DNA of 5,518 nt from Bacteriovoracaceae bacterium. Lineage in GTDB: Bacteria; Bdellovibrionota; UBA1018. The notes under the pieces are model-generated. The model was not told the DNA's origin, made no database searches, and saw only the letters and a list, made by a program, of their open reading frames with translations. Location: the NCBI GenBank assembly GCA_023250795.1, contig JAHFAB010000150.1, forward strand, positions 1 through 5,518. The letters are read 5' to 3'. Below, one piece after another: positions 1 to 5,479 of this stretch (its first letter is position 1; each line of letters opens with the position of its first letter). The translations under genes were made by a program, and so were the position numbers.

Positions 1-733
1 CTTTGGAGACACAGCACATGTTCCCTATGGCACTAAAAGCCCCACCCAGATCAAACAACTCGCGCGTGATTGCGCCGAAAGGCTCAAAGAAAAAAAACTA
101 GACGCGCTTATTGTCGCCTGCAATACCGCCTCGAGTCTGGCGCTTGATGTATTTCGAAACGTCATGGGTGAAACCCCAGTTTTTGGAGTGGTACAGCCAG
201 GAGTTGACGCTGTGATGAAGGAATATGTTCATAAAACACCCATCATCATCTTTGCCACACGAGCGACAGTCAAAAGTGGGATTTATAAAAAACTTTTAGA
301 AAAACAGTTTCAAAAAAAACCGACTTCCCCTTCTCTTTTGCATTGGGACGAATCGCCATCTATCTTCGAGCAAGCCTGTCCCCTCCTCGTACCGATGATC
401 GAAGAAGGTTGGTTAGATCACCCCATTCTACATCAAACTCTGAAAGAATATGCTTTACCCTATGCACAATCTCCCCCTGGAATCGCTCTTTTAGCCTGCA
501 CTCACTACCCTTGGATCAGTTCTGCATTTCAAAATGCTTTGCCTGGCTGGAAAATCATCCAATCGTCTGAAGCCATTTTGGATTCCATCAAAGATTTCTG
601 TGTGCACAATGGACTCCTCAAGTCCAAATCACCTTCTATGCCATCTAGAACCGAGTGGATTTTTACAGATCCGGATGCGCTCCCACTCTTTGCAAAAAAA
701 TTAATTTTAGGAAATGAGGGAAATATCCCATGA
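1..733 (+). CDS. murI: Glutamate racemase, 5'-truncated by window edge
   Basis: Glutamate racemase interconverts L- and D-glutamate in the cytoplasm without a cofactor, supplying D-Glu for peptidoglycan. The open frame is already running at base 2 and encodes 243 residues before TGA at 731-733. It opens with the family motif FGDTAHVPYGTKS. Both catalytic cysteines of the two-base mechanism are present: Cys40 of the fragment in VACNTASS and Cys166 in LLACTHYP. ACPLLVPMIEEG and ATRATVKSGIY also match the family. Family members are about 255-275 residues, so roughly 25-30 N-terminal residues, including the DSGxGG motif, lie left of the window. An internal ATG at 164 is not the start, because it would discard the first catalytic cysteine. 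The stop overlaps the kynA start (ATGA), indicating an operon with translational coupling. The related Asp/Glu racemases are less likely given the conserved ACTHYP and CNTAS contexts. Confidence 0.95.
   Translation, partial: FGDTAHVPYGTKSPTQIKQLARDCAERLKEKKLDALIVACNTASSLALDVFRNVMGETPVFGVVQPGVDAVMKEYVHKTPIIIFATRATVKSGIYKKLLEKQFQKKPTSPSLLHWDESPSIFEQACPLLVPMIEEGWLDHPILHQTLKEYALPYAQSPPGIALLACTHYPWISSAFQNALPGWKIIQSSEAILDSIKDFCVHNGLLKSKSPSMPSRTEWIFTDPDALPLFAKKLILGNEGNIP
716..721 (+). promoter_or_regulatory. Ribosome-binding site of kynA inside murI
   Basis: GAGGGA lies 8 nt before the kynA ATG at 730, within the last codons of murI. Its GGGA (718-721) can pair with TCCC (726-729) across an AATA loop, a short hairpin right in front of the start codon. 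Ribosomes finishing murI would melt this hairpin, which fits coupled translation. The stem is only four base pairs, so any regulatory effect is inferred. Confidence 0.6.
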
Positions 734-1593
734 AAAAAGAAAGCGCTGGGGGATGTCCCTTCAGTTCAGACTGGGGGTCTCCAAATGTAAGTAAAGTGGG
801 CGACCTCACTTATAATGATTATCTGAAAATTCCAGATCTTCTAAAACTTCAAATACCCCAGTCATCCCCACCCCATCACGATGAGTTACTTTTCATCATC
901 ATCCATCAAGCGTACGAACTTTGGTTCAAACTCATTTTGCACGAACTCGACAACACAGTGAGCTACATGCAGAAAAATGAGATCTTAAGAGCTCAGCATT
1001 TTGTCAAAAGAGTAGTCGAAATCATGAAACTCCTCGTTTCCCAGATCCATATTCTAGAAACGATGACACCGATTGAATTTTTAGAATTTCGAAATCACCT
1101 CATGCCAGCCAGTGGGTTCCAATCACTCCAGTTCAGAGAGATCGAATTTTTATTAGGTCTCAAAGATGAGAGGTATTTCCATTTTTTTAAAAACTCTCCA
1201 GAAATTCTCCAGAAATTAACAGAGAGACTCAACAAACCCGATCTCTACTCCGTATATTTTCAAATGCTGAGAAATTTGGGTTACTCTGTCCCCTCCGATC
1301 CACAAAACGAAAAAAATAACACCAAAACACTCCAAGCTCTTTTGCCGATTTATCAAAATCCAGAAAAAAACCTCCCTCTTTATTTACTCACCGAATCTCT
1401 CGTAGAACTTGATGAAACTCTCGCTCTCTGGAGAGAACATCATGTGCGTGTGGTGGAAAGAATTATTGGTTTCAAAAAAGGAACTGGAGGCTCAAGCGGT
1501 GTAGAGTATCTCAAATCCACAACCTCTAAGAAGTGCTTCCCCGCTCTTTGGGAAGTACGAACGATTTTAGAAAAACCAGAAAAAAAGGAGTGA
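730..1593 (+). CDS. kynA: Tryptophan 2,3-dioxygenase
   Basis: This cytoplasmic haem enzyme (normally a homotetramer) inserts O2 into the indole ring of L-tryptophan to give N-formylkynurenine, the first step of the kynurenine pathway. The 287-residue product is full length for a bacterial member. Seen motifs are YNDYL (28-32, the segment that lines a neighbouring subunit's pocket in known structures), FIIIHQAYELWFKL (55-68), PASGFQSLQFREIEF (126-140), HHVRVVERIIGFK (237-249) and GTGGSSG (251-257). By alignment from memory to the Xanthomonas enzyme, His59 is the distal histidine, Arg121 binds the substrate carboxylate, His238 is the proximal haem ligand and Thr252 contacts the substrate. Phe117 replaces the bacterial Tyr113, as in animal enzymes. 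The ATG overlaps the murI stop by 4 nt and has a good Shine-Dalgarno. No kynurenine formamidase or kynureninase lies beside it. Indoleamine dioxygenase is excluded by these motifs. Confidence 0.96.
   Translation: MKKESAGGCPFSSDWGSPNVSKVGDLTYNDYLKIPDLLKLQIPQSSPPHHDELLFIIIHQAYELWFKLILHELDNTVSYMQKNEILRAQHFVKRVVEIMKLLVSQIHILETMTPIEFLEFRNHLMPASGFQSLQFREIEFLLGLKDERYFHFFKNSPEILQKLTERLNKPDLYSVYFQMLRNLGYSVPSDPQNEKNNTKTLQALLPIYQNPEKNLPLYLLTESLVELDETLALWREHHVRVVERIIGFKKGTGGSSGVEYLKSTTSKKCFPALWEVRTILEKPEKKE
1585..1590 (+). promoter_or_regulatory. Ribosome-binding site of the small Cys protein gene
   Basis: AAGGAG occupies the last two sense codons of kynA, just before its TGA (1591-1593), and sits 10 nt ahead of the ATG at 1601. 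It fixes that start and indicates that the small downstream gene is co-translated with kynA rather than independently expressed. Confidence 0.65.
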
Positions 1594-1600
1594 TTTTCCC

Positions 1601-1957
1601 ATGTCTTTCTTTCCGATTTTATTTATCTCGATTTTGATCAACACTTCGATAGCAAATCCCCCCTCCTGTAAAGAATGTGAAAGTTTACAGTCAACCATCG
1701 ATGATTGCAGTTCAAAAGAAAAAACAACCCAAGAAGAACTCATTGAAAAACAAAAAGAACGTGAAAACTTGTCATCTACCGATGTTTCAAAAAAAATGAA
1801 ATTAACTTCAAATATATTGGTTTTAGTTTCAAGAATTGAAACATTTCAAAATAAAAAAAATCTAGCAAAAATGAAATTAAAAAAAATGAAATGCTCTACA
1901 TGCAGCACTGCAGACTCAGAAGATAAGCCAGAAACACCGCCTGCTCAAAGCCAGTAA
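1601..1957 (+). CDS. Small exported helical protein with paired CxxC motifs, unknown function
   Basis: I do not recognise this 118-residue protein. Residues 1-18 form a hydrophobic signal-like segment (MSFFPILFISILINTSIA), with likely cleavage before NPPSC, although its start lacks the usual Lys/Arg. The mature part begins with CKEC (Cys23, Cys26) and has another cysteine at 36. It then shows two Lys/Glu-rich helices, about 27-57 and 63-97, separated by NLSSTD. It ends with CSTC (Cys98, Cys101) and an acidic, proline-rich tail. An antiparallel hairpin would bring both CxxC pairs together at its base, for disulfides or a metal site; this is inference. It is not a c-type cytochrome, since no CxxCH is present. 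A lipoprotein is possible but the PPSC context is a poor lipobox. It is the last gene of the murI-kynA block, and its 3' end overlaps the opposing gene by 13 bp. Codons are strongly A-rich, with an 8-A run at 1853-1860. Confidence 0.75.
   Translation: MSFFPILFISILINTSIANPPSCKECESLQSTIDDCSSKEKTTQEELIEKQKERENLSSTDVSKKMKLTSNILVLVSRIETFQNKKNLAKMKLKKMKCSTCSTADSEDKPETPPAQSQ
1879..1914 (-). terminator. Weak terminator-like hairpin for the minus-strand operon
   Basis: Read on the minus strand, TCTGCA (1914-1909) can pair with TGTAGA (1900-1895), with one G-U wobble and an 8-nt loop. About 8 nt later comes a run of eight T (1886-1879). It lies 31-66 nt beyond the stop of the barrel gene, inside the coding region of the opposing small gene. 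The stem is short and the T-run is displaced, so this is only a candidate. Confidence 0.2.
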
Positions 1958-2580
1958 AGAACACCAAAAGAAGCGCTGTAATAGTGAACAGGCAATCGAC
2001 CCTTTTGACTTGATTCGGGATATTTTGATTCTGCAACAAGTACTCCAGCGTGATATGAAAAAGCACCAATCACTCCCCAGTGTCCACTCTGACCCAGTTT
2101 ATAAGAAAGTGCTGTTTCTAAGGAAAATAAACGAGCAGAAAATTCAATTGAATTTTTTTCATCTGTCATTTTTCCAAGAGCTATACCAAAACGGACACTC
2201 TCAGTCAGACCTTCTAATGAAAAAATATTTCGAGTGACTGTAATCCCTGGCTCATAAAGAAGAAATTTCCAAGGATTGCTTCCTTCTCGGGTGCGGAGTA
2301 ATTCTGATTCGGGATCGTAATAGGCTGTTCCAGTAGGATAAAGTGCTACCAAATTATCAGGAACAGCTTGTATCGAATCGTAACTAACAGATCCAAAACT
2401 CAACCTAAAATCAGGCACCATAAAACCCACAAGATATCCAACACCCAATTGCCAACTTACTTTTCCTGAAAATAGTGGATTTGTTCTTTCGTACGCACTC
2501 AAGACCAAATGAGAAGACTCATCTGACAAAGCCGCCTGAGAAAATAAAAAGAACGAAAAAAATACCAAAAATTTATTCAT
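1945..2580 (-). CDS. Probable outer-membrane beta-barrel protein, unknown function
   Basis: The 211-residue product starts with a clear signal peptide (Lys3, hydrophobic core FLVFFSFFLF, likely cleavage ALS|D after residue 19). The rest alternates polar and hydrophobic/aromatic residues in short amphipathic stretches: VSWQLGVGYL (41-50), FRLSFGSVSY (58-67), PGITVTRNIF (111-120), SVRFGIALGKM (128-138), FSARLFSLETALSYKL (147-162), HWGVIGAFSYHAGVLVA (167-183). It ends in YSASFGVLYWL (201-211). This pattern fits a small outer-membrane barrel of about eight strands. The final residue is Leu, not the classic Phe, so barrel insertion is inferred. I cannot assign a named family. Its ATG overlaps the stop of the upstream TolC-like gene by 4 nt (ATGA), so it is the last gene of that operon and may act in the outer membrane with the TolC-like protein. 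Its 3' end overlaps the convergent small gene. Confidence 0.75.
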   Translation of the reverse strand: MNKFLVFFSFFLFSQAALSDESSHLVLSAYERTNPLFSGKVSWQLGVGYLVGFMVPDFRLSFGSVSYDSIQAVPDNLVALYPTGTAYYDPESELLRTREGSNPWKFLLYEPGITVTRNIFSLEGLTESVRFGIALGKMTDEKNSIEFSARLFSLETALSYKLGQSGHWGVIGAFSYHAGVLVAESKYPESSQKGRLPVHYYSASFGVLYWL

Positions 2581-3989
2581 TGATCCAACCTCGGAAGGTA
2601 GTCAACACCGATCAACTGAGCCAATTGCATCTTACTGCTCAGGTGGAAAAGTATGCCCTCACTTAAGCTAATTTCTGCACTCCTCGCCTGTGTAATAGCA
2701 TCCCTCAACTCAAGTCTAGAGACTGCTCCACTAAAATACTTTTGAAAAACAGACTCCATCACATCCACTGATTTTATAAGAGATTCCCTGTTATTTTGAA
2801 CTGTCACTTCAACTTGTCTAATATTTTGGATGTGCTGAAAAATCAAAGAACGGTCTTTTGCAGAGGAATCCCTCAGTTTTAATTCAGCTCTTTCCAAATC
2901 TATATGAGCTGTCTCCACTGCTCTCCACCCAAATAATCCATTGTAACCCAAAATAGGAACGGTAAGAGACACGTATGCAGAAACATTGAAATTTGGATTC
3001 CCAGTTGCACTTGTATACAGATCTGGACTACTACCATAATAGTGGTTGCTATAACTCACTGTAATCCCACTAAAACTAAAAGTAGGTAAAGGAAGACGAT
3101 TTCTTTGTTCTAAAGAAAGACTTAACTCCGCTTTTCTCAATTCATTTTTTGCTGACTTCATTATAGGAGAATTTTTCTGATAACTTTCATAAACAATATC
3201 CTCATTAAGACTGATAGGAAGAAAACTGATTTCCTCTTCTATGTGGTATTTAGTTCCTATTGGATCTCCCAAAAATGTATTGAGACTAAAAAGAGCAATC
3301 CTTGAGTTCGTCTCAAGCTGGTCTCTTAGATTTCTAGCTGTAAAAAGATCCATGGCAGAAGATTCATAGTCAGCTTGTGTGGTTTTCCCTAAATTATAGC
3401 GTGATTCCTGGAGTTCGGCCATGGCTTGCGCAATCTCTATGGATCGATTTGCTGAATCCACTTTGTCGTAAGAGGTTTTTAGAGTCCAATATGCCACGAT
3501 GATTTGAAATTTAATTGAACGTATGGCCTCATCCAAAGCCTCTTGGGCTCTGGTCCAATCTAAATATGCTTTTTCATAGACCAGGAGATCTTTTCCAAAA
3601 TTATAAAATGTGTAGCTTCCTAAATTCAGAGAGGCCGAAGAAACCGTATAACCGTGAGAATCATATGAACTCAAAAGACTCGTATAAGTATCTCCCAGGA
3701 GATGGGAGAGGGTTTTGCTAGAACTCGTACTGAGGTTCAGTGAAACCGAAGGAAGAAACATGGTGTCCCAAGCATTTTTATGAATAATTTCTGCTGCTCT
3801 TAAAATTAATTTTTGGTCTTGAACATCTCTATTATTTGCTATCCCTCGATCTAATGCTTGAGATAAAGTGAGATTTTCCCCCTCCGAACCGTAGTGAACA
3901 TCTCCAAAACAAAAAGTTCCTTCAAAAGTTCCAAAGAACAATGAAAGAAAGATAAGAACTGCTTTTAATAAAATCCAGAATGGTTGCAT
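2577..3989 (-). CDS. TolC-family outer-membrane efflux protein
   Basis: Members form trimeric channels across the outer membrane and periplasm that complete tripartite efflux pumps or type I secretion systems. The 470 residues fit the family. Residues 1-29 form a signal sequence with a hydrophobic core (FWILLKAVLIFLSLFF). Two structural repeats follow. Repeat 1 has LTLSQALDRGIANNRDV (40-56), LPSVSLNLS (79-87), the strand SASLNLGSYTFYNFGK (118-133), the helix SRYNLGKTTQADYESSAMDL (196-215) and LNTFLGDP (236-243). Repeat 2 has SYQKNSPIMKSAKNELRKAE (269-288), LPTFSFSG (301-308), SAYVSLTVPILGYNG (337-351), FQKYFSGAVSRLELRDAITQ (415-434) and LAQLIGVD (456-463). No membrane-fusion protein or inner-membrane pump is nearby, so the partner is unknown. 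The ATG overlaps the thioesterase stop (TAATG) with no visible Shine-Dalgarno, implying reinitiation. A lipid anchor at Cys27 (GTFC) is unlikely, because Phe precedes it. Confidence 0.92.
   Translation of the reverse strand: MQPFWILLKAVLIFLSLFFGTFEGTFCFGDVHYGSEGENLTLSQALDRGIANNRDVQDQKLILRAAEIIHKNAWDTMFLPSVSLNLSTSSSKTLSHLLGDTYTSLLSSYDSHGYTVSSASLNLGSYTFYNFGKDLLVYEKAYLDWTRAQEALDEAIRSIKFQIIVAYWTLKTSYDKVDSANRSIEIAQAMAELQESRYNLGKTTQADYESSAMDLFTARNLRDQLETNSRIALFSLNTFLGDPIGTKYHIEEEISFLPISLNEDIVYESYQKNSPIMKSAKNELRKAELSLSLEQRNRLPLPTFSFSGITVSYSNHYYGSSPDLYTSATGNPNFNVSAYVSLTVPILGYNGLFGWRAVETAHIDLERAELKLRDSSAKDRSLIFQHIQNIRQVEVTVQNNRESLIKSVDVMESVFQKYFSGAVSRLELRDAITQARSAEISLSEGILFHLSSKMQLAQLIGVDYLPRLDQ
2589..2592 (-). 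promoter_or_regulatory. Ribosome-binding site of the barrel gene
   Basis: GAGG on the minus strand lies 8 nt before the ATG at 2580, inside the last codons of the TolC-like gene. It supports this start and coupled expression with the upstream gene. Confidence 0.5.
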
Positions 3990-4483
3990 TAATTGTTTTG
4001 TTTTTTTATTTCTTCAGCCAGTTTCATTCTCGTCTCTCTTCTCAGTACCGCCTGATCATACCTTCGCTTCTCATCTGGAGACTCTGGAATAACTGGCAAC
4101 ACTGGAGTGGGTTTGCCATTGCCATCCAAAGCAACAAAAGTGGTGTAAGCAGTAGCAGTATGGCACATTTCGCCGGTCACTAAGTCCTCAGAATCCACTC
4201 TGACACCCACTTCCATCGATGTCCGCGAAGCATAATTGACCATCGCATGGAGATGAACCACCTGACCTAGCCTCACTGGGGCTATAAAATGCATTGCATC
4301 AAAAGAGGCCGTTACCACGACTTTTCGTGCATGTCTGCCAGCCGATATTGCAGCTGCAATATCAATCCATGACATAATTTTTCCCCCAAAAATAGTTCCT
4401 AAAGAATTTGTGTCAGAAGGCAGCACTATTTCAGTCATTATCACTGAAGATTCTTTAGCGGGCTTTCCAGGCAATGTTTTCAC
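3989..4483 (-). CDS. Acyl-CoA thioesterase, hotdog fold (YciA/BACH type)
   Basis: Such enzymes hydrolyse acyl-CoA thioesters to free fatty acid and CoA in the cytoplasm; chain-length preference cannot be read here. From GTG at 4483 the product is 164 residues, normal for a single-hotdog YciA-like protein. The signature DTNSLGTIFGGKIMSWIDIA (residues 24-43) contains the conserved Asn26 and GG turn, plus Asp41 in the hotdog helix where the family has its conserved acidic residue. SFDAMHFIAPVRLGQVV (60-76) and a SRTSMEVGVRV strand (86-96) follow. The tail (about 130-164) is charged and probably helical. An in-frame ATG at 4507 would add eight residues but has no Shine-Dalgarno and lies about 2 nt from the predicted transcript start. 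GTG 4483 has AAGGAGGG at ideal spacing. It is the first gene of the operon with the TolC-like and barrel proteins. A link to envelope lipid turnover is conceivable but unproven. Confidence 0.93.
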   Translation of the reverse strand: MKTLPGKPAKESSVIMTEIVLPSDTNSLGTIFGGKIMSWIDIAAAISAGRHARKVVVTASFDAMHFIAPVRLGQVVHLHAMVNYASRTSMEVGVRVDSEDLVTGEMCHTATAYTTFVALDGNGKPTPVLPVIPESPDEKRRYDQAVLRRETRMKLAEEIKKQNN

Positions 4484-4490
4484 TTGTTGT

Positions 4491-4498
4491 CCCTCCTT
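4491..4498 (-). promoter_or_regulatory. Strong ribosome-binding site that sets the thioesterase start
   Basis: AAGGAGGG on the minus strand, 7 nt ahead of GTG at 4483, is the best Shine-Dalgarno in the window. It would be inside the coding sequence if the ATG at 4507 were used, and nothing similar precedes that ATG. It therefore argues for the shorter protein. Confidence 0.7.
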
Positions 4499-4515
4499 TT
4501 GTTCCATTTCGGAAG

Positions 4516-4545
4516 ATTATCCTATAAGAAGGATGCTTATGTCAC
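4516..4545 (-). promoter_or_regulatory. Sigma70-like promoter of the thioesterase-TolC-barrel operon
   Basis: On the minus strand, GTGACA (4545-4540; 5 of 6 to TTGACA) and GATAAT (4521-4516; 5 of 6 to TATAAT) are separated by 18 bp. Transcription would begin near 4509, giving a leader of about 26 nt before the GTG start at 4483. The -35 element covers the first codons of the divergent transporter gene. The call is by consensus match only. Confidence 0.55.
4526..4532 (+). promoter_or_regulatory. Ribosome-binding site that sets the transporter start
   Basis: AAGAAGG ends 6 nt before ATG 4539. A second ATG at 4533 directly abuts it and so is badly spaced. This picks 4539 over 4533 and over an in-frame ATG at 4410 that lies deep in the opposing thioesterase gene. 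I find no convincing -10/-35 pair for the plus strand upstream of it. Confidence 0.6.
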
Positions 4546-5435
4546 TGAAAACTCTACTTGGACTCATCATTGCTAATCTCATTTGGTCCACGCATCCCAC
4601 CTTGGGAAAATTTGTTTTAAAAGATTTCAGTCCAATGCATTTTGCATTCCTACGTTACGGTTCTGCCCTTCTAGCTTATCTTGTATTTTCTTTTTTTCTA
4701 AAAACTGAGAAATTCATTCATTTTAGAAATCCAGAGTTCAGACATAAAGACCTACTTTTGGCTCTTAGTTTAGGATTTTTTACGTTTTGTTATTCACCCC
4801 TATTTCAATGTTTTGGACTCTCGATCACTCGAGCCACGGATAATGCCCTCATTATTGCTATGGAACCCCTCATCACAGTTTTCATGGCATGGGTTTTACT
4901 AGGAGAAAAACTCAAACCTGTTTATGTTGTCGCATTTGCGTTTGCTCTCTTGGGATTTTTCTTACTCACAGGACTTAGTTCCGAACAAGTTTTAACCTCT
5001 TTTAGTGGTCCCCTCTTAGGAAATCTCCTTATTTTATGCTCGCTTTTAGGAGAGGGAACATTTTCTAGTTTTAGTAGAAAGCTCCTCGACCGCCATTCGC
5101 CTTTTGCGGTTTTTGGAACCTCGCTAACAATAGGTGTTTGTCTTCTATTAATGATTGTAGTGTTTCATTCTGGCCTTCCCCCACTTCACCAAATGAGTCT
5201 AAAAAGTTTCTTATCGATCTTAGTTTTAGGTCCTATCGGTACAACGGGAGGTTATTTGTTTTGGGTTGTTGCGTTAAGAAATGCCCCTATTGCCAGCCTC
5301 TCCCTCACTTTGTTCATCCAACCTGTTTTTGGAACTCTTTGGGGGTATCTTTTTTTGAATGAAATCTTAACCCCTCTCCAAGCATTGGGTGGAGTTTTGA
5401 TTTTAGCGTCCGTTTTCTTTCAAACTCGAAAATAA
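4539..5435 (+). CDS. EamA/DMT-superfamily membrane transporter (RhaT/YdcZ-like permease)
   Basis: Drug/metabolite transporters of this family carry metabolites, often amino acids or related compounds, across the inner membrane; the substrate cannot be told from sequence. From ATG 4539 the product has 298 residues, the usual length for the two-repeat, ten-helix form. It starts with the typical helix LLGLIIANLIWSTHPTLGKF (6-25), followed by SPMHFAFLRYGSALLAYLVF (31-50). Each EamA repeat shows its hallmark end: ATDNALIIAMEPLITVFMAW then LLGEKL (99-125), and APIASLSLTLFIQPVFGTLW then LFLNEILTP (249-279). Both are followed by a glycine-rich last helix (LLGFFLLTG; LGGVLILAS). Hydrophobic helices fill the rest, for example 159-171, 189-208 and 222-245. 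The C-terminus QTRK is short and basic, as usual. It is divergent from the thioesterase, with 55 bp between the chosen start codons. Nothing in the context names the substrate, so 'amino-acid exporter' would be a guess. Confidence 0.93.
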   Translation: MSLKTLLGLIIANLIWSTHPTLGKFVLKDFSPMHFAFLRYGSALLAYLVFSFFLKTEKFIHFRNPEFRHKDLLLALSLGFFTFCYSPLFQCFGLSITRATDNALIIAMEPLITVFMAWVLLGEKLKPVYVVAFAFALLGFFLLTGLSSEQVLTSFSGPLLGNLLILCSLLGEGTFSSFSRKLLDRHSPFAVFGTSLTIGVCLLLMIVVFHSGLPPLHQMSLKSFLSILVLGPIGTTGGYLFWVVALRNAPIASLSLTLFIQPVFGTLWGYLFLNEILTPLQALGGVLILASVFFQTRK

Positions 5436-5479
5436 AGTCATTGATCGGTTTTTAGTGGATTAAGTAGGAATTTCAGGGA
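5436..5479. other. Short intergenic stretch without recognised signals
   Basis: These 44 bases follow the transporter stop. They contain a T5 run (5448-5452) and AT-rich sequence, but no stem ahead of the T-run that would make an intrinsic terminator. I see no promoter or repeat of note. Confidence 0.5.

Noticed and set aside
343..570. Plus-strand open frame inside murI
   Set aside because: It lies wholly in another frame of the racemase gene, has no ribosome-binding site, and its translation resembles no protein family.
164..733. ATG at 164 as the start of the racemase gene
   Set aside because: The same frame is open to base 2 and encodes FGDTAHVPYG and the catalytic CNTAS motif before this ATG, so the gene is cut by the window edge rather than starting here.
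1853..1860. A8 run as a phase-variation tract
   Set aside because: Runs of seven or eight A occur several times in this A-rich sequence and the frame is intact; nothing singles this one out.
1901..1912. Inverted repeat TGCAGCACTGCA as an operator or terminator stem
   Set aside because: It is short, within a coding region, and would leave too small a loop for a stable hairpin. A single copy gives no support as an operator.
2010..2666. Two short plus-strand open frames opposite the barrel gene
   Set aside because: They are antisense to well-supported genes, and their translations lack family-like composition and proper start signals.
3515..4183. Plus-strand open frames opposite the TolC-like and thioesterase genes
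   Set aside because: They are shadows of clear minus-strand genes. The hydrophobic start of the one at 3980 comes from the T-rich stretch opposite the A-rich 3' end of the thioesterase gene.
4410..4538. Upstream in-frame extension of the transporter from ATG 4410
   Set aside because: It would overlap the thioesterase coding region on the other strand and add 43 residues before the normal first membrane helix. A good ribosome-binding site supports 4539.
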